A stretch of 64,000 bases of DNA from assembly GCF_030409635.1 (NCBI RefSeq), contig NZ_JAUFQF010000004.1:2952990-3016989 (forward strand), in the 5' to 3' direction. The stretch's first letter is position 1. The number at the start of each line of letters is the position of its first letter. Of this stretch, positions 30,958 through 40,892 are shown one piece after another. The stretch comes from Vibrio agarivorans (GTDB lineage: Bacteria > Pseudomonadota > Gammaproteobacteria > Enterobacterales > Vibrionaceae). The position numbers and the translations under genes are program-made. The notes under the pieces are model-generated. The model searched no databases. It was given only the letters and a program-made list of their open reading frames with translations, and was not told the origin of the DNA.

Positions 30958-33900
30958 ATGACACGTGAAACACTACTTTCTCTAGAACTGCCAACGGGCG
31001 CTGGAGACAACAAATACTATGGCAACCTGCTCGGCTCCGGGTTGGCTCTCACGGTTGCTGAGCTTGCCTGCACAAAAGGCAAACATAACTTGGTGGTCGC
31101 GCCTGATCCGCAAACAGCCCTCAAGCTCCAGCAAGAGATTGAACAGTTTTATTCAGGCTCTGTGAACATTTTCCCTGACTGGGAAACCTTGCCTTACGAT
31201 AATTTTTCACCGCACGAGGAGATCATCTCTGATCGCATCTCGTGTCTGTATCAGCTGCCTACACAGAATACTGGCATCACGATTGTGCCCGTGAGCACCC
31301 TGCTGCAACGTCAATCACCAAGAGACTTTCTGCTGCAGCACACCTTGATGGTCAAGCAAGGTGATAATTTCTCACTCGAGAAGCTGCGCATGCAGTTGGA
31401 GAAGTCTGGCTATCGTCATAGCGACCAAGTGTTCAGCCCAGGTGAATACGCCAGCCGGGGTTCAATCATTGACCTATTTCCTATGGGTAGCCAAGCGCCT
31501 TACCGTATCGACTTCTTCGATGATGAGATTGATACAATTCGCACCTTTGATCCTGAAAACCAGCGTTCTATCGACGATGTTGCCGAGATTCGCTTACTCC
31601 CTGCACATGAATTCCCTACCAGCAAAGAAGCCATTGAAGACTTTCGAATTCGCTGGCGCCAACAGTTCGAAGCTCGTCGAGAGCCTGAATCCATCTACAT
31701 GCAAGTCTCTAAAGGAACTTGGCCAGCAGGCATAGAGTATTGGCAGCCGCTGTTTTTTGATCAAACCGAAACGCTGTTTGACTATCTTCCTGATGATACT
31801 CAACTGATTACCATCGGTGATATTGAGGCCTCTATCGACCAGTTCTTGGCTGACGTTGACCACCGTTACGATCAGCGCAGCATCGACCCATTACGCCCTC
31901 TGCTCAAACCAGAGGTTTTATGGCTGAAAAAAGACGAACTGTTTGCCAACCTGAAAAATCACGCCGTCGCGCGACTTTGTCTTGACTCTATTGAGGAAAA
32001 GCAAGGACGCACCAATGCAGCCTTTACCGCGCTGCCTGATTTAGCAGCAAAACCGCAAAACAAAGAGCCTCTGGCCGACTTACGTCAGTTTATCGAACAA
32101 TTTAGCGGGCAAGTTATATTCTCTGTCGAGTCTGAAGGTCGACGTGAGGCACTGCTAGAGCTATTGCAACCTATCAAGCTTAAACCCACGCCTTGTGATA
32201 CTTTCCAGCAAGCCGTTGAGAGCAGCAAAAAAACAAGCTTGGTATTGGGGGCCAGTGAAAAAGGCTTTATCTACGGTGACCATCAGATAGCTTTCATTTG
32301 TGAAAGCGATTTATTGGGCGATCGCGTTATTCAACGCCGTAAAAAAGACCGTCGTAATACCAATAGCGATGCAGTCATTCGTAACCTTGCCGAGCTAAAA
32401 CCTGGGCAGCCAGTTGTTCATATCGACCACGGTATCGGTCGCTATCTCGGCTTACAAACCCTCGAAGCGGGTGGGATGACCACAGAATACGTGACGCTGG
32501 AATACCAAAACGAAGCGAAACTCTACGTACCTGTCGCTTCTCTTAACCTCATCAGCCGTTATTCTGGTGGTGCTGAAGAATCTGCACCTTTGCATAAACT
32601 CGGTGGTGATGTGTGGATAAAAGCGCGTCGTAAAGCCGCTGAAAAAGTGCGTGACGTCGCTGCTGAATTACTCGACGTGTATGCTAAACGTGAGCTTAAA
32701 CCCGGATACAAATTTGCACTCGACCGCGGCCAATATGCCACGTTTAAATCAAACTTCCCATTTGAAGAGACCGATGACCAGGCAATGGCAATTAACGCCG
32801 TTCTCTCAGACATGTGCCAAGCCAAGGCCATGGATCGCTTAGTGTGTGGTGACGTGGGCTTTGGTAAAACCGAAGTCGCGATGCGCGCGGCTTTTGTCTC
32901 AACAGATAATGGCAAACAAGTGGCTGTGCTCGTGCCAACAACATTGCTTGCCCAACAGCACTTTGAGAATTTCCGTGACCGCTTTGCTAACTTGCCTATC
33001 CGCGTCGAAGTATTGTCTCGATTCAAGTCAGCAAAAGAGCAGAAACAGATCCTTGCTGATGTTGCCGATGGCAAGGTAGACATTGTGGTGGGCACGCACA
33101 AGCTGATCACCAGTGACATTCAGTTCAAAGATTTAGGCTTACTGGTCGTAGACGAAGAGCACCGATTTGGCGTACGCCAAAAAGAAAAAGTGAAAGCGAT
33201 GCGCGCGGATGTCGATATTTTGACTCTGACAGCAACGCCAATTCCGCGCACCTTGAATATGGCCATGAGTGGTATGCGTGATCTTTCAATTATTGCTACC
33301 CCACCAGCGCGACGCCTCTCAATCAAAACCTTTGTTCGAGAAAAAGACGATGCGGTCGTGAGAGAGGCGGTACTGCGTGAAATCATGCGTGGTGGTCAGG
33401 TCTACTTCCTACATAACAATGTCGAAACCATCGATAAAGTGGCTGCTGACCTTGCGGCATTGATTCCCGAAGCGCGTGTTGTGACTGCCCACGGTCAAAT
33501 GCGTGAACGTGAACTCGAGAAAGTGATGAACGATTTCTATCATCAGCGCTTTAATCTTCTCGTTTGTACCACCATCATAGAGACAGGTATCGATGTGCCA
33601 ACCGCGAACACCATTATCATGGATCGTGCCGATCGTTTAGGCTTAGCCCAACTACACCAATTGCGTGGTCGTGTGGGTCGCTCGCATCATCAGGCCTATG
33701 CTTACCTGCTCACCCCTCATCCAAAAGCTCTGAGCAAAGACGCAGTAAAACGCCTAGATGCTATCGCATCGCTTGAAGATCTTGGCGCGGGCTTCACCCT
33801 AGCCACACACGACCTTGAGATCCGTGGTGCTGGTGAACTGCTGGGCGATGAGCAAAGTGGCCAAATTCAATCGGTTGGTTTTACGCTTTATATGGAGATG

Positions 33901-34416
33901 CTTGAGCAAGCTGTTGAAGCGCTAAAAGAAGGGAAAGAGCCTTCTCTCGATGAGCTTCTGCGTGAGCAAACCGAAGTCGAGATGCGCCTACCCGCTCTGC
34001 TTCCTGATGACTACATCCCTGATGTCAACACGCGCCTTTCCATGTACAAACAGATAGCGAGTGTCGAGTCTGATAGTGAACTTGCCGAGCTCAAAGTCGA
34101 GCTGATTGATCGCTTTGGCGTGTTGCCTGATGCCACTAAGAACCTACTCAAGGTCTCTGAGCTGAAATTAGATGCCGCTAAACTCAAGGTTAAGAAAATC
34201 GAGGCTCACGAAAAAGGTGGCTACATCGAATTCTATCCAGACGCTGACATTAATCCGGCATTCTTGGTTAAACTGTTGCAGTCTCAGCCTAAGCAGTTCG
34301 GGATGGAAGGGCCAACCAAGTTCAAATTTGTCCTTCCTCTTGTAGACCGGAGAGAGCGACTGAAGTTTGTGAAAAACATGCTTGATGAGTTCGCGCAAAA
34401 CCGTTTACCGGCCTAA
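30958..34416 (+). CDS. mfd: transcription-repair coupling factor
   Basis: SF2 translocase that removes stalled RNA polymerase and recruits UvrA. 1152 residues. UvrB-like N-terminus (LPTGAGDNKYYGNLLGSG, NFSPHEEIISDR), polymerase-interacting domain (VVHIDHGIGRYLGL), then the RecG-like motor: Walker A GDVGFGKT at about 631-638, DEEH at 732-735, and TATPIPRTL. The C-terminal TRCF domain is complete. It probably shares a transcript with the PilZ-like gene. Confidence 0.98.
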   Translation: MTRETLLSLELPTGAGDNKYYGNLLGSGLALTVAELACTKGKHNLVVAPDPQTALKLQQEIEQFYSGSVNIFPDWETLPYDNFSPHEEIISDRISCLYQLPTQNTGITIVPVSTLLQRQSPRDFLLQHTLMVKQGDNFSLEKLRMQLEKSGYRHSDQVFSPGEYASRGSIIDLFPMGSQAPYRIDFFDDEIDTIRTFDPENQRSIDDVAEIRLLPAHEFPTSKEAIEDFRIRWRQQFEARREPESIYMQVSKGTWPAGIEYWQPLFFDQTETLFDYLPDDTQLITIGDIEASIDQFLADVDHRYDQRSIDPLRPLLKPEVLWLKKDELFANLKNHAVARLCLDSIEEKQGRTNAAFTALPDLAAKPQNKEPLADLRQFIEQFSGQVIFSVESEGRREALLELLQPIKLKPTPCDTFQQAVESSKKTSLVLGASEKGFIYGDHQIAFICESDLLGDRVIQRRKKDRRNTNSDAVIRNLAELKPGQPVVHIDHGIGRYLGLQTLEAGGMTTEYVTLEYQNEAKLYVPVASLNLISRYSGGAEESAPLHKLGGDVWIKARRKAAEKVRDVAAELLDVYAKRELKPGYKFALDRGQYATFKSNFPFEETDDQAMAINAVLSDMCQAKAMDRLVCGDVGFGKTEVAMRAAFVSTDNGKQVAVLVPTTLLAQQHFENFRDRFANLPIRVEVLSRFKSAKEQKQILADVADGKVDIVVGTHKLITSDIQFKDLGLLVVDEEHRFGVRQKEKVKAMRADVDILTLTATPIPRTLNMAMSGMRDLSIIATPPARRLSIKTFVREKDDAVVREAVLREIMRGGQVYFLHNNVETIDKVAADLAALIPEARVVTAHGQMRERELEKVMNDFYHQRFNLLVCTTIIETGIDVPTANTIIMDRADRLGLAQLHQLRGRVGRSHHQAYAYLLTPHPKALSKDAVKRLDAIASLEDLGAGFTLATHDLEIRGAGELLGDEQSGQIQSVGFTLYMEMLEQAVEALKEGKEPSLDELLREQTEVEMRLPALLPDDYIPDVNTRLSMYKQIASVESDSELAELKVELIDRFGVLPDATKNLLKVSELKLDAAKLKVKKIEAHEKGGYIEFYPDADINPAFLVKLLQSQPKQFGMEGPTKFKFVLPLVDRRERLKFVKNMLDEFAQNRLPA

Positions 34417-34457
34417 GTGCCTAAACTAGGCCTAGATTCATCGCCTGATAAACTCTC

Positions 34458-34534
34458 TACCCAAGAACCTGACATTAACCAAAGACTTGGGTATAGTTAT
34501 TAGTAATACTGGTGGGAAAGCGCGCTTTCTCACC
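34458..34534 (+). repeat. two hairpins in the mfd-csiV spacer
   Basis: Arms tacccaag (34458-34465) / cttgggta (34486-34493) and a tighter hairpin ggtgggaaagc (34511-34521) / gctttctcacc (34524-34534, one G-T pair). Neither has a following T run. They may modulate read-through or translation of csiV. Confidence 0.45.
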
Positions 34535-34559
34535 CTGTTCACCGATTCACGGAGTAATG

Positions 34560-35336
34560 ATGAACAAACTGATCCCATTTCTACTTCTTTTAGTCTCCAT
34601 GCCAAGCATGGCGCAAAGAGAGTTTGATATTGAAGTGATTGTTTTCAAGCGTTCAGTTAACCCAGAGCAAACCACCGAAGCGTGGCCAAATTCACTACCT
34701 GAAATTGACATGTCAAAAGCAGGTAGCCTAAACAACTCACAATACCGTGGTAGCAAGGGGGTAACGCTGTTACCGACATCAAGCTATGAGTTAAACCCTC
34801 AAGCGGATGATCTTCGTCGCCACGCAGGCTTCTCTGTTTTGCTTCACACCGCTTGGCGTCAAGACGACCGTGGTCGTGCATCGGCACCGGTTTTCAAAAT
34901 CAAAGGCGGTAAAGACTACTCTGGCTCTTTCATGCCTGACGGTTCGGTTTACTCTGATGAACTCGTAGAATCACCTGTTGATGGTGTTGTTGAAGAGAGT
35001 GTCGCGAGCCCACTGTATGAGTTAGACGGCAAACTGCAGATTTATGTTCAACATTACCTGTTTGCTGATGCGCAGTTCGATCTTAAACGCCCAAGTGTTC
35101 GTGAAGTGGTGGTAGAAACAACAGATTATGCTCAGCCATCAGAAGAGCAACTCGATGACAATGTGGTTGCGGGTAACATGCAGCAAATCGAGTACACCAC
35201 TGAAGTCGAGAAGTTTCTAAAATCCTATCGCCTCGACCAGAAACGTCGTATGCGCAGTGGTGAGATTCACTACTTTGACCACCCACTTATGGGCATGATC
35301 ATTCAGGTTCGCCGCGCGCCAACCAATGAGTCCTGA
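34560..35336 (+). CDS. csiV: peptidoglycan-binding protein CsiV
   Basis: Periplasmic protein that in V. cholerae helps LpoA activate the cell-wall synthase PBP1A. 258 residues. A signal peptide (MNKLIPFLLLLVSMPSMA) is followed by REFDIEVIVFKRS, the CsiV family start; GFSVLLHTAWRQ and YFDHPLMGMIIQVRR are other conserved stretches. The second of two adjacent ATGs is preferred, five bases after ggag. The end overlaps the next gene by 11 bases. Assignment rests on family recognition and position behind mfd. Confidence 0.8.
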   Translation: MNKLIPFLLLLVSMPSMAQREFDIEVIVFKRSVNPEQTTEAWPNSLPEIDMSKAGSLNNSQYRGSKGVTLLPTSSYELNPQADDLRRHAGFSVLLHTAWRQDDRGRASAPVFKIKGGKDYSGSFMPDGSVYSDELVESPVDGVVEESVASPLYELDGKLQIYVQHYLFADAQFDLKRPSVREVVVETTDYAQPSEEQLDDNVVAGNMQQIEYTTEVEKFLKSYRLDQKRRMRSGEIHYFDHPLMGMIIQVRRAPTNES

Positions 35337-35862
35337 TTTCTCGATCATTACTGACTCCCTTGAGTTAAAGCTGCTCAACGATAATCACGCTGAGCAGCTT
35401 CATGAGCTTATTTGCCACTCTCCCTCTTTACACCAATGGATCGATTGGTGTCAGCCTGACTTCTCTCTCGAGCAAACCCAACAATTTATCTATGCGACGC
35501 GCCTCAATTGGGTAAAAAGCACCGCTTATGGGTTTGGTGTATTTACTCGTGATACCCAGAAACTGGTTGGCATGGTGGTGGTTAACGAGCTCTATCAAAC
35601 CTTTAATATGGTTTCGATAGGCTATTGGATTGCAGACCAATATCAGCAACAAGGTTTTGGGCGACGCTCACTTCAAGCTCTCATTAATTTCTGCTTTGAA
35701 ATGCTAAGAGTCACACGGGTAGAAATTGTCTGTGATCCAGAGAATTTACCCAGCCGGCAACTCCTTGAACGTTGTGGTGCGCACTTTGAAACCATCGCTC
35801 GAAATCGTTTCCTATTTAATGACCAACCTCGCGAGGGTGCGGTCTATTCGATAACACCATAA
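35326..35862 (+). CDS. GNAT acetyltransferase, RimJ/RimL type
   Basis: 178-residue acetyltransferase of the RimJ/RimL group that acetylates N-termini of proteins such as ribosomal proteins. The acetyl-CoA motif is seen as SIGYWIADQYQQQGFGRRSLQALI (Q-x-x-G-x-G/R), and the motif B Asn in DPENLPSRQLLERCGAHFE. It starts inside the end of csiV and is followed ten bases later by an SDR gene. Substrate unknown. Confidence 0.85.
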   Translation: MSPDFSIITDSLELKLLNDNHAEQLHELICHSPSLHQWIDWCQPDFSLEQTQQFIYATRLNWVKSTAYGFGVFTRDTQKLVGMVVVNELYQTFNMVSIGYWIADQYQQQGFGRRSLQALINFCFEMLRVTRVEIVCDPENLPSRQLLERCGAHFETIARNRFLFNDQPREGAVYSITP

Positions 35863-35872
35863 GGACAAGCGC

Positions 35873-36559
35873 ATGCAGCATATCTTCATAACAGGAGCAA
35901 ACCGCGGTATCGGCCTAGAGTTGGTTCAGCAATTCCTTGCACAAGGAGCAAAAGTCACCGCTACTTACCGCGATCAGCAAAATGCTCAAGCACTGCTCGC
36001 TCTGGCTGAATCTCACTCGGCACTGACCTGCCTCCAACTTGATGTCACCGATTATCCTGCAGTTGAATCACTTACCAAAAATCTCAGTGCGATTGATATT
36101 TTAATCAACAATGCAGGCTACTATGGACCAAAGGGCTACGGTTTTGGGCACACAGATATTCAGGAGTGGCGAAAGGTATTTGAAATAAACACCATCGCTC
36201 CACTAAAACTTGTTGAGGCACTCTTTCCGTCACTGCAACAGGGTCACGATAAAAAGATCATGTGCTTATCGTCAAAAGTCGGCAGCATGACTGAAAATAC
36301 CTCTGGTGGCGGTTACATCTACCGCTCCTCTAAAGCGGCACTGAACTCGGTAGTGAAGAGCTTAAGCAATGATTTAAGTGATAAGGGTTTTACTGTACTG
36401 GCACTGCATCCAGGTTGGGTTCAAACTGAAATGGGCGGGCCAAATGCGCTGATTGCGACCGAAGAATCGGCCGCTGGATTAGTTAATGTCATAACAAATA
36501 GTAATATCAGTGACTCAGGATCATTCGTAAATTATCTAGGCGAAGAACTTCCATGGTAA
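35873..36559 (+). CDS. SDR family oxidoreductase (C-factor/sniffer type)
   Basis: 228-residue NAD(P)-dependent short-chain dehydrogenase. Cofactor motif TGANRGIG lies at residues 7-14, NNAG in ILINNAGYYG, active site S in CLSSKVGSM and YRSSK (YxxxK). The aggaca site before the ATG and tight spacing place it in the csiV-acetyltransferase run. Substrate not predictable. Confidence 0.9.
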   Translation: MQHIFITGANRGIGLELVQQFLAQGAKVTATYRDQQNAQALLALAESHSALTCLQLDVTDYPAVESLTKNLSAIDILINNAGYYGPKGYGFGHTDIQEWRKVFEINTIAPLKLVEALFPSLQQGHDKKIMCLSSKVGSMTENTSGGGYIYRSSKAALNSVVKSLSNDLSDKGFTVLALHPGWVQTEMGGPNALIATEESAAGLVNVITNSNISDSGSFVNYLGEELPW

Positions 36560-36699
36560 TCAATAACTAACCGCTAATCTGGTGCCAATATCAGAATTTT
36601 CTGCATGATTTAACACGATCTTGCGGTTAATTACCTTGAAAATTACCGTTTCCATTCCATGATTAAGCTGACAACCCTATCAAACAATGGAGAGAAACG

Positions 36700-36906
36700 A
36701 TGGCCGCTGATAAAGATCTCGTCAACTTCAGTCAAGACCACGAGCTAAACTACTGCCTGCGTAGTGCAGGCAAACGCCAAACCAAAGCCAACCGCGAAGC
36801 GCTCATTGGCTTAGGGCGTCAAGTGAAACAAGATTTGGGGAAACGTGTACTCACTCAGACCGATGTGAGCAGCGCAATTAAGGGTAATGATCAGCTCTTT
36901 GAGTAG
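36700..36906 (+). CDS. small conserved-looking hypothetical protein
   Basis: 68 residues, starting MAADKDLVNFSQDHELNY. I do not recognise it by function. It has a strong ggagagaa ribosome site seven bases before the ATG, coding-like codon use, a highly charged helical character (GKRQTKANREALIGLGRQVKQDLGKRV), and its own terminator. No Cys pair, signal peptide or membrane segment. Probably a cytoplasmic Vibrio-specific protein. Confidence 0.72.
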   Translation: MAADKDLVNFSQDHELNYCLRSAGKRQTKANREALIGLGRQVKQDLGKRVLTQTDVSSAIKGNDQLFE

Positions 36907-36922
36907 CACAACGTTGAACAGT

Positions 36923-36948
36923 AAACGGCCTGCAGTTGCAGGCCGTTT
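36923..36948. terminator. bidirectional terminator before topB
   Basis: Arms aaacggcctgca / tgcaggccgttt with a two-base centre, followed by ctatttcttgg. It ends at the 3' end of the convergent topB. Confidence 0.75.
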
Positions 36949-38880
36949 CTATTTCTTGGTTTTTCGTTTACCTGAATATTTGCGTTTTTTGTACGCTGGG
37001 CGCTCAACTGGAGGCAAGCTTCGCAAAGAAGCTGGCACTGGCGAGGTTTTTACGGTTGCCATTAATTGGTCGAGGCGCTGGGTAAGATCACTCATAAAGG
37101 GCTGATAAGCTTGCCCCTTTTCTGCGATACTTTGTAACTGATGCTCCCAGTGGGCGGTCATATCAGGGTAAGTGGACTCATTAGGCAGCGCATGTATCAA
37201 CCCACGGCCAGCTGGAGTACTTAACACTTGCTTGCCCTGTCGTTTTAACAGTTGACGCTTAAACAACGTATCCAAAATACCCGCTCGAGTCGCCTCTGTC
37301 CCAATACCATCAGTGTCACGCAAGATCTTCTTGAGATCTTTGTTCTCTACATATCTTGCAATTCCTGTCATCGCCTGCAAAAGCGTTGCTTCGGTAAAGT
37401 GACGTGGGGGCTCTGTTTTACGCTCGTTAATCTCCCCTTCTCGGCAAATCAATTGCGTGCCTTTAGCGAGAGGGGGGACTTGGTCGACTCCACTGTCCGA
37501 CTCTTCGACTTTGCCCATCAGCGCCTTCCAACCAAGCTCGACCAACTGACGGCCTTTAGCGATAAACGTGCCACCAGCGATATCAAACACCAACTTGGCT
37601 TCTGCATAAACCGCAGGGGGATAAAACTGCATTAAGTATTGACGCGCAATTAAGTCGTACACCTTGTTCTCATCCCCAGACATGACATTGTTCGATGCCT
37701 TTTTTGGGGTCGGGATAATGGCGTGGTGCGCATCCACTTTACTGTCGTTCCAAGCCTTCGATTTAATCGACAAGTCTGCACCATTGACTGCAGATTGCAT
37801 CTCACGACTATTATTGGCAATGGCATCACAAACACTTCTTGCTTGCTTAAAATGGTCTTTCGGTAGATGACGACTATCTGAGCGAGGATAAGTAATCAGT
37901 TTGTGTTTTTCATACAGAGCCTGACAGGTATCAAGCACACGTTGGGCACTCATACCAAAACGCTTGGCTGCATCTATCTGCAAGGCCGAGAGAGAATACG
38001 GCAATGGGGCAAACTGCTTAGTTTGTTTTTGCTCTGACTCTTGAACAATAGCAGGCTGCCCTGTAATTCTACCTGCAACGTTCTCCACTAGCTGCTTGTT
38101 GAGTACGCGACCCTCTTCATCCATCCACGGCTTACAAGCTTCACTTGGCTTCCAGCGAGCGCGAATATCGAATGCTTGTCCATCACCTTGATATGGGATC
38201 AGCGCATACAGGGTGTAATAATCCTTCGGTACAAAATTCTCAATCTCTTCATCTCGGCGAACAACAAGCCCAAGCACCGGTGTTTGCACTCGTCCAACAG
38301 ACAATACGCCTTGATAGCCTGCTTGTTTACCGAGCAAGGTATAAGCACGTGACATATTCATGCCATACAGCCAATCGGCTCGTGAGCGAGCTAGCGCGGA
38401 AACGGAAAGAGGAATGAACTCGCGATTACTGCGCATTGAGCTTAAAGCGCGCTTAACGGCTGGCAAGTTTAAATCACTGATCAACAAACGCTGTGCCGCC
38501 GCTTTCTTGGTTTGAGAAACTTTGCAGTAATCCAATACCTCATCAACCAACAGCTGCCCTTCTCGATCAGGGTCTCCGGCATGGACGATTTCATTGGCAC
38601 TTTTGAGTAGCTTTCTTACCACTGATAACTGCTTGCTAGAGGTTTTTCGCGGCCTAAGTTGCCACTCATTGGGAATAATGGGCAGGTCGGCTAGGTTCCA
38701 TTTCTTGTAGCGTTCATCGTAGGCATCTGGCTCAACTTGTTCGAGCAGATGGCCAATACACCAGGTCACAATATCGCTGCCGCACTGAATATATCCCTCA
38801 CCTTTCTTTTGCGCCCCGGGCAAAGCGGCAGCAATCGCGCGGCCAAGGCTTGGTTTTTCAGCAATATAGAGACGAGACAT
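36949..38880 (-). CDS. topB: DNA topoisomerase III
   Basis: Type IA topoisomerase resolving single-stranded catenanes. 643 residues. The TOPRIM start is [17 protein letters not shown] with the acidic DPDREG; the catalytic tyrosine is in [13 protein letters not shown]. The C-terminus is a basic tail ([14 protein letters not shown]) that should bind DNA. The frame opens at 38913 but the family start is at 38880. Confidence 0.96.
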   Translation of the reverse strand: MSRLYIAEKPSLGRAIAAALPGAQKKGEGYIQCGSDIVTWCIGHLLEQVEPDAYDERYKKWNLADLPIIPNEWQLRPRKTSSKQLSVVRKLLKSANEIVHAGDPDREGQLLVDEVLDYCKVSQTKKAAAQRLLISDLNLPAVKRALSSMRSNREFIPLSVSALARSRADWLYGMNMSRAYTLLGKQAGYQGVLSVGRVQTPVLGLVVRRDEEIENFVPKDYYTLYALIPYQGDGQAFDIRARWKPSEACKPWMDEEGRVLNKQLVENVAGRITGQPAIVQESEQKQTKQFAPLPYSLSALQIDAAKRFGMSAQRVLDTCQALYEKHKLITYPRSDSRHLPKDHFKQARSVCDAIANNSREMQSAVNGADLSIKSKAWNDSKVDAHHAIIPTPKKASNNVMSGDENKVYDLIARQYLMQFYPPAVYAEAKLVFDIAGGTFIAKGRQLVELGWKALMGKVEESDSGVDQVPPLAKGTQLICREGEINERKTEPPRHFTEATLLQAMTGIARYVENKDLKKILRDTDGIGTEATRAGILDTLFKRQLLKRQGKQVLSTPAGRGLIHALPNESTYPDMTAHWEHQLQSIAEKGQAYQPFMSDLTQRLDQLMATVKTSPVPASLRSLPPVERPAYKKRKYSGKRKTKK

Positions 38881-38976
38881 AGTGGCTTCCAGCACAAACA
38901 AATAAGGCCACATTATCCAATGTGGCCTTATAAAATCAACTAATAACTGTATCGATATACAGTTTAAAGCATCAGC

Positions 38977-39312
38977 TTACCCTTCATCGCTCGCGTTACG
39001 GGCTGCTGCTTCTTTGATTAGCGTCTGCAGTTCACCTTTCTGGAACATTTCAACGATAATGTCACAACCGCCGACTAGCTCACCTTCAACCCAAAGTTGT
39101 GGGAAAGTTGGCCACTGTGCGTAAGCTGGAAGCTCTGCACGGATGTCTGGGTTTTGTAGGATGTCTACATATGCGAATTTCTCACCACAGTTCATTAGTG
39201 CCTGTGCAGCTTGAGAAGAGAAACCACAGCTAGGTAGTTTTGGTGAGCCTTTCATGTAGAGAAGGATCGCGTTTTCTTCAATTTGCTGTTTGATTTTGTC
39301 GATAGTTTCCAT
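38977..39312 (-). CDS. grxD: monothiol glutaredoxin Grx4
   Basis: CGFS-type glutaredoxin that carries and transfers 2Fe-2S clusters with BolA partners. 111 residues; active site CGFS at 29-32 in KLPSCGFSSQ, and WPTFPQLWVEGELVGGCDI holds the cis-Pro and GG motif for glutathione. It diverges from sodB, another iron-linked gene. Confidence 0.96.
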   Translation of the reverse strand: METIDKIKQQIEENAILLYMKGSPKLPSCGFSSQAAQALMNCGEKFAYVDILQNPDIRAELPAYAQWPTFPQLWVEGELVGGCDIIVEMFQKGELQTLIKEAAARNASDEG

Positions 39313-39497
39313 GGCTTCCTCGTGATGGAGTTACTTCTTTTCTGATCGGACTATTCTAAACCATTAGTTGAGAATAAAAAGCCCATAATATTTAAGGTTA
39401 TAGTAAACCTCTCAAAGATGCTTTTTTTTAGATAAAAACTTGATAAACTAGCGTGAAGTCAGTCAAAAAGACGCCTAAAACAATATTGGAAGCTCAC

Positions 39498-39515
39498 GAA
39501 AGAGTTCGCTCTTTC
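39498..39515 (+). promoter_or_regulatory. hairpin in the sodB leader
   Basis: Stem gaaagag / ctctttc with a ttcg tetraloop, ending 25 bases before the sodB ATG. It is probably in the 5' UTR. In other bacteria this leader is the RyhB target; no pairing test was possible here. Confidence 0.5.
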
Positions 39516-39540
39516 AATCAAATAAATGGAGAAACGAGTA

Positions 39541-40125
39541 ATGGCTTTTGAACTACCAGCTCTTCCTTATGCAAAAGACGCACTAGAACCACACATCTCT
39601 GCTGAGACTCTAGATTTCCACCACGGTAAGCACCACAACACTTACGTTGTTAAGCTAAACGGCCTTATCCCTGGTACTGAGTTTGAAGGTAAAACACTAG
39701 AAGAGATCGTTAAAACTTCTACTGGCGGTATCTTCAACAACGCTGCACAAATCTGGAACCACACTTTCTACTGGCACTGTCTAGCGCCAAACGCAGGCGG
39801 TGAACCAACAGGTGCAGTTGCAGAAGCAATCAATGCAGCATTTGGCTCTTTCGAAGAGTTCAAAGCAAAATTCACAGATTCAGCAATCAACAACTTCGGT
39901 TCATCTTGGACTTGGTTAGTGAAAAAAGCTGACGGCTCTCTAGACATCGTTAATACGTCTAACGCTGCAACTCCTCTAACAGAAGACGGTGTAACACCGC
40001 TACTTACTGTTGACCTATGGGAACACGCATACTACATCGATTACCGTAACGTGCGTCCAGACTACATGAACGGTTTCTGGGCTTTAGTTAACTGGGAATT
40101 TGTAGCAGCAAACCTAGCTAAGTAA
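39541..40125 (+). CDS. sodB: superoxide dismutase [Fe]
   Basis: Iron superoxide dismutase, 194 residues. Metal ligands H27, H74 (NHTFYWH), D158 and H162 (VDLWEHAYY) are in place, and Q70 in NNAAQIW marks the Fe form. The start [15 protein letters not shown] is the family start; an ATG 15 bases upstream lies in its ribosome site. Codon bias is strong, in line with high expression. A terminator follows. Confidence 0.98.
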   Translation: MAFELPALPYAKDALEPHISAETLDFHHGKHHNTYVVKLNGLIPGTEFEGKTLEEIVKTSTGGIFNNAAQIWNHTFYWHCLAPNAGGEPTGAVAEAINAAFGSFEEFKAKFTDSAINNFGSSWTWLVKKADGSLDIVNTSNAATPLTEDGVTPLLTVDLWEHAYYIDYRNVRPDYMNGFWALVNWEFVAANLAK

Positions 40126-40163
40126 TTCCACAACTTAGCCACTCGATTTAGTCATCGAATATC

Positions 40164-40198
40164 AAACCCGCGTCCCTATACGCGGGTTTTCTTTTTTC
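40164..40198 (+). terminator. terminator of sodB
   Basis: Ten-base arms aaacccgcgt / acgcgggttt with a six-base loop and a T-rich tail (tcttttttc). Confidence 0.9.
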
Positions 40199-40269
40199 TG
40201 TAAATCTCTGATTTTCACTAAAGTCTTTATTCTTAGTGTCGATAAAGACAGTGTAAGACGGAGAACATC

Positions 40270-40773
40270 ATGCAAATCACTGCGGTAGAGCAAAATACAA
40301 TTATCAACGAACTTCAGGCTGGAAGTGGTATCAACCGCGCAGTCCATGAAGGTCGTCGTGCCGATTTTGCGCTGTTCCTATCAATGTTCTCGCACGATAT
40401 TCGTGAAGTCACTCCAGTCGACAGCATAGAAGAAATCACTACTAGTGATGAGCTGTTACGTAGAGAATTTCAGCTTTCGCAACCACAGTCATTACGCTCG
40501 TCAGCAGCCTCGTACGACACTTCTGCTGAGCAAGCACGTCAATTCCAACAAGGCGGTATGGCCAGTGCAAAATTGAGCCACTATCTGACACCAGAAGCGC
40601 TTGCATTCATGCCAGAGCATACGGCAGACTTACCGGAAGAGGTCTACCATAACCTGTCTTATCATCAACTTAGACACCTAAACTCACCAGATAACAAAGC
40701 GAAACTACCTCACCACTTCTATCATCAGATGAATGAATCGCACCGTCGCGATCAGCTTAACTTGCACGCTTAA
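40270..40773 (+). CDS. VC2046/SO_2500 family protein
   Basis: 167-residue cytoplasmic protein I recognise as the VC2046/SO_2500 family, which lies beside sodB in V. cholerae too. Marks: INRAVHEGRRADFALFLSMFSHDIRE and LRHLNSPDNKAKLPHHFYHQM. No catalytic motif is visible. A ggaga site precedes the ATG. Function unknown. Confidence 0.8.
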   Translation: MQITAVEQNTIINELQAGSGINRAVHEGRRADFALFLSMFSHDIREVTPVDSIEEITTSDELLRREFQLSQPQSLRSSAASYDTSAEQARQFQQGGMASAKLSHYLTPEALAFMPEHTADLPEEVYHNLSYHQLRHLNSPDNKAKLPHHFYHQMNESHRRDQLNLHA

Positions 40774-40892
40774 TGTGATACACAACTAAAAACCATAAAT
40801 TAAGTACGCCATTCTATATTTCTTTGACCGCATTCACAGCAACTTGTCTTTTGTTAAACCATTCTGAAATAACCAGATAACAAAATAAAACA

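Noticed and set aside
32559..33119. 186-codon open frame antisense to mfd
   Set aside because: Ser/Thr/Arg-rich shadow of the conserved Mfd motor domain; no start signal or family resemblance.
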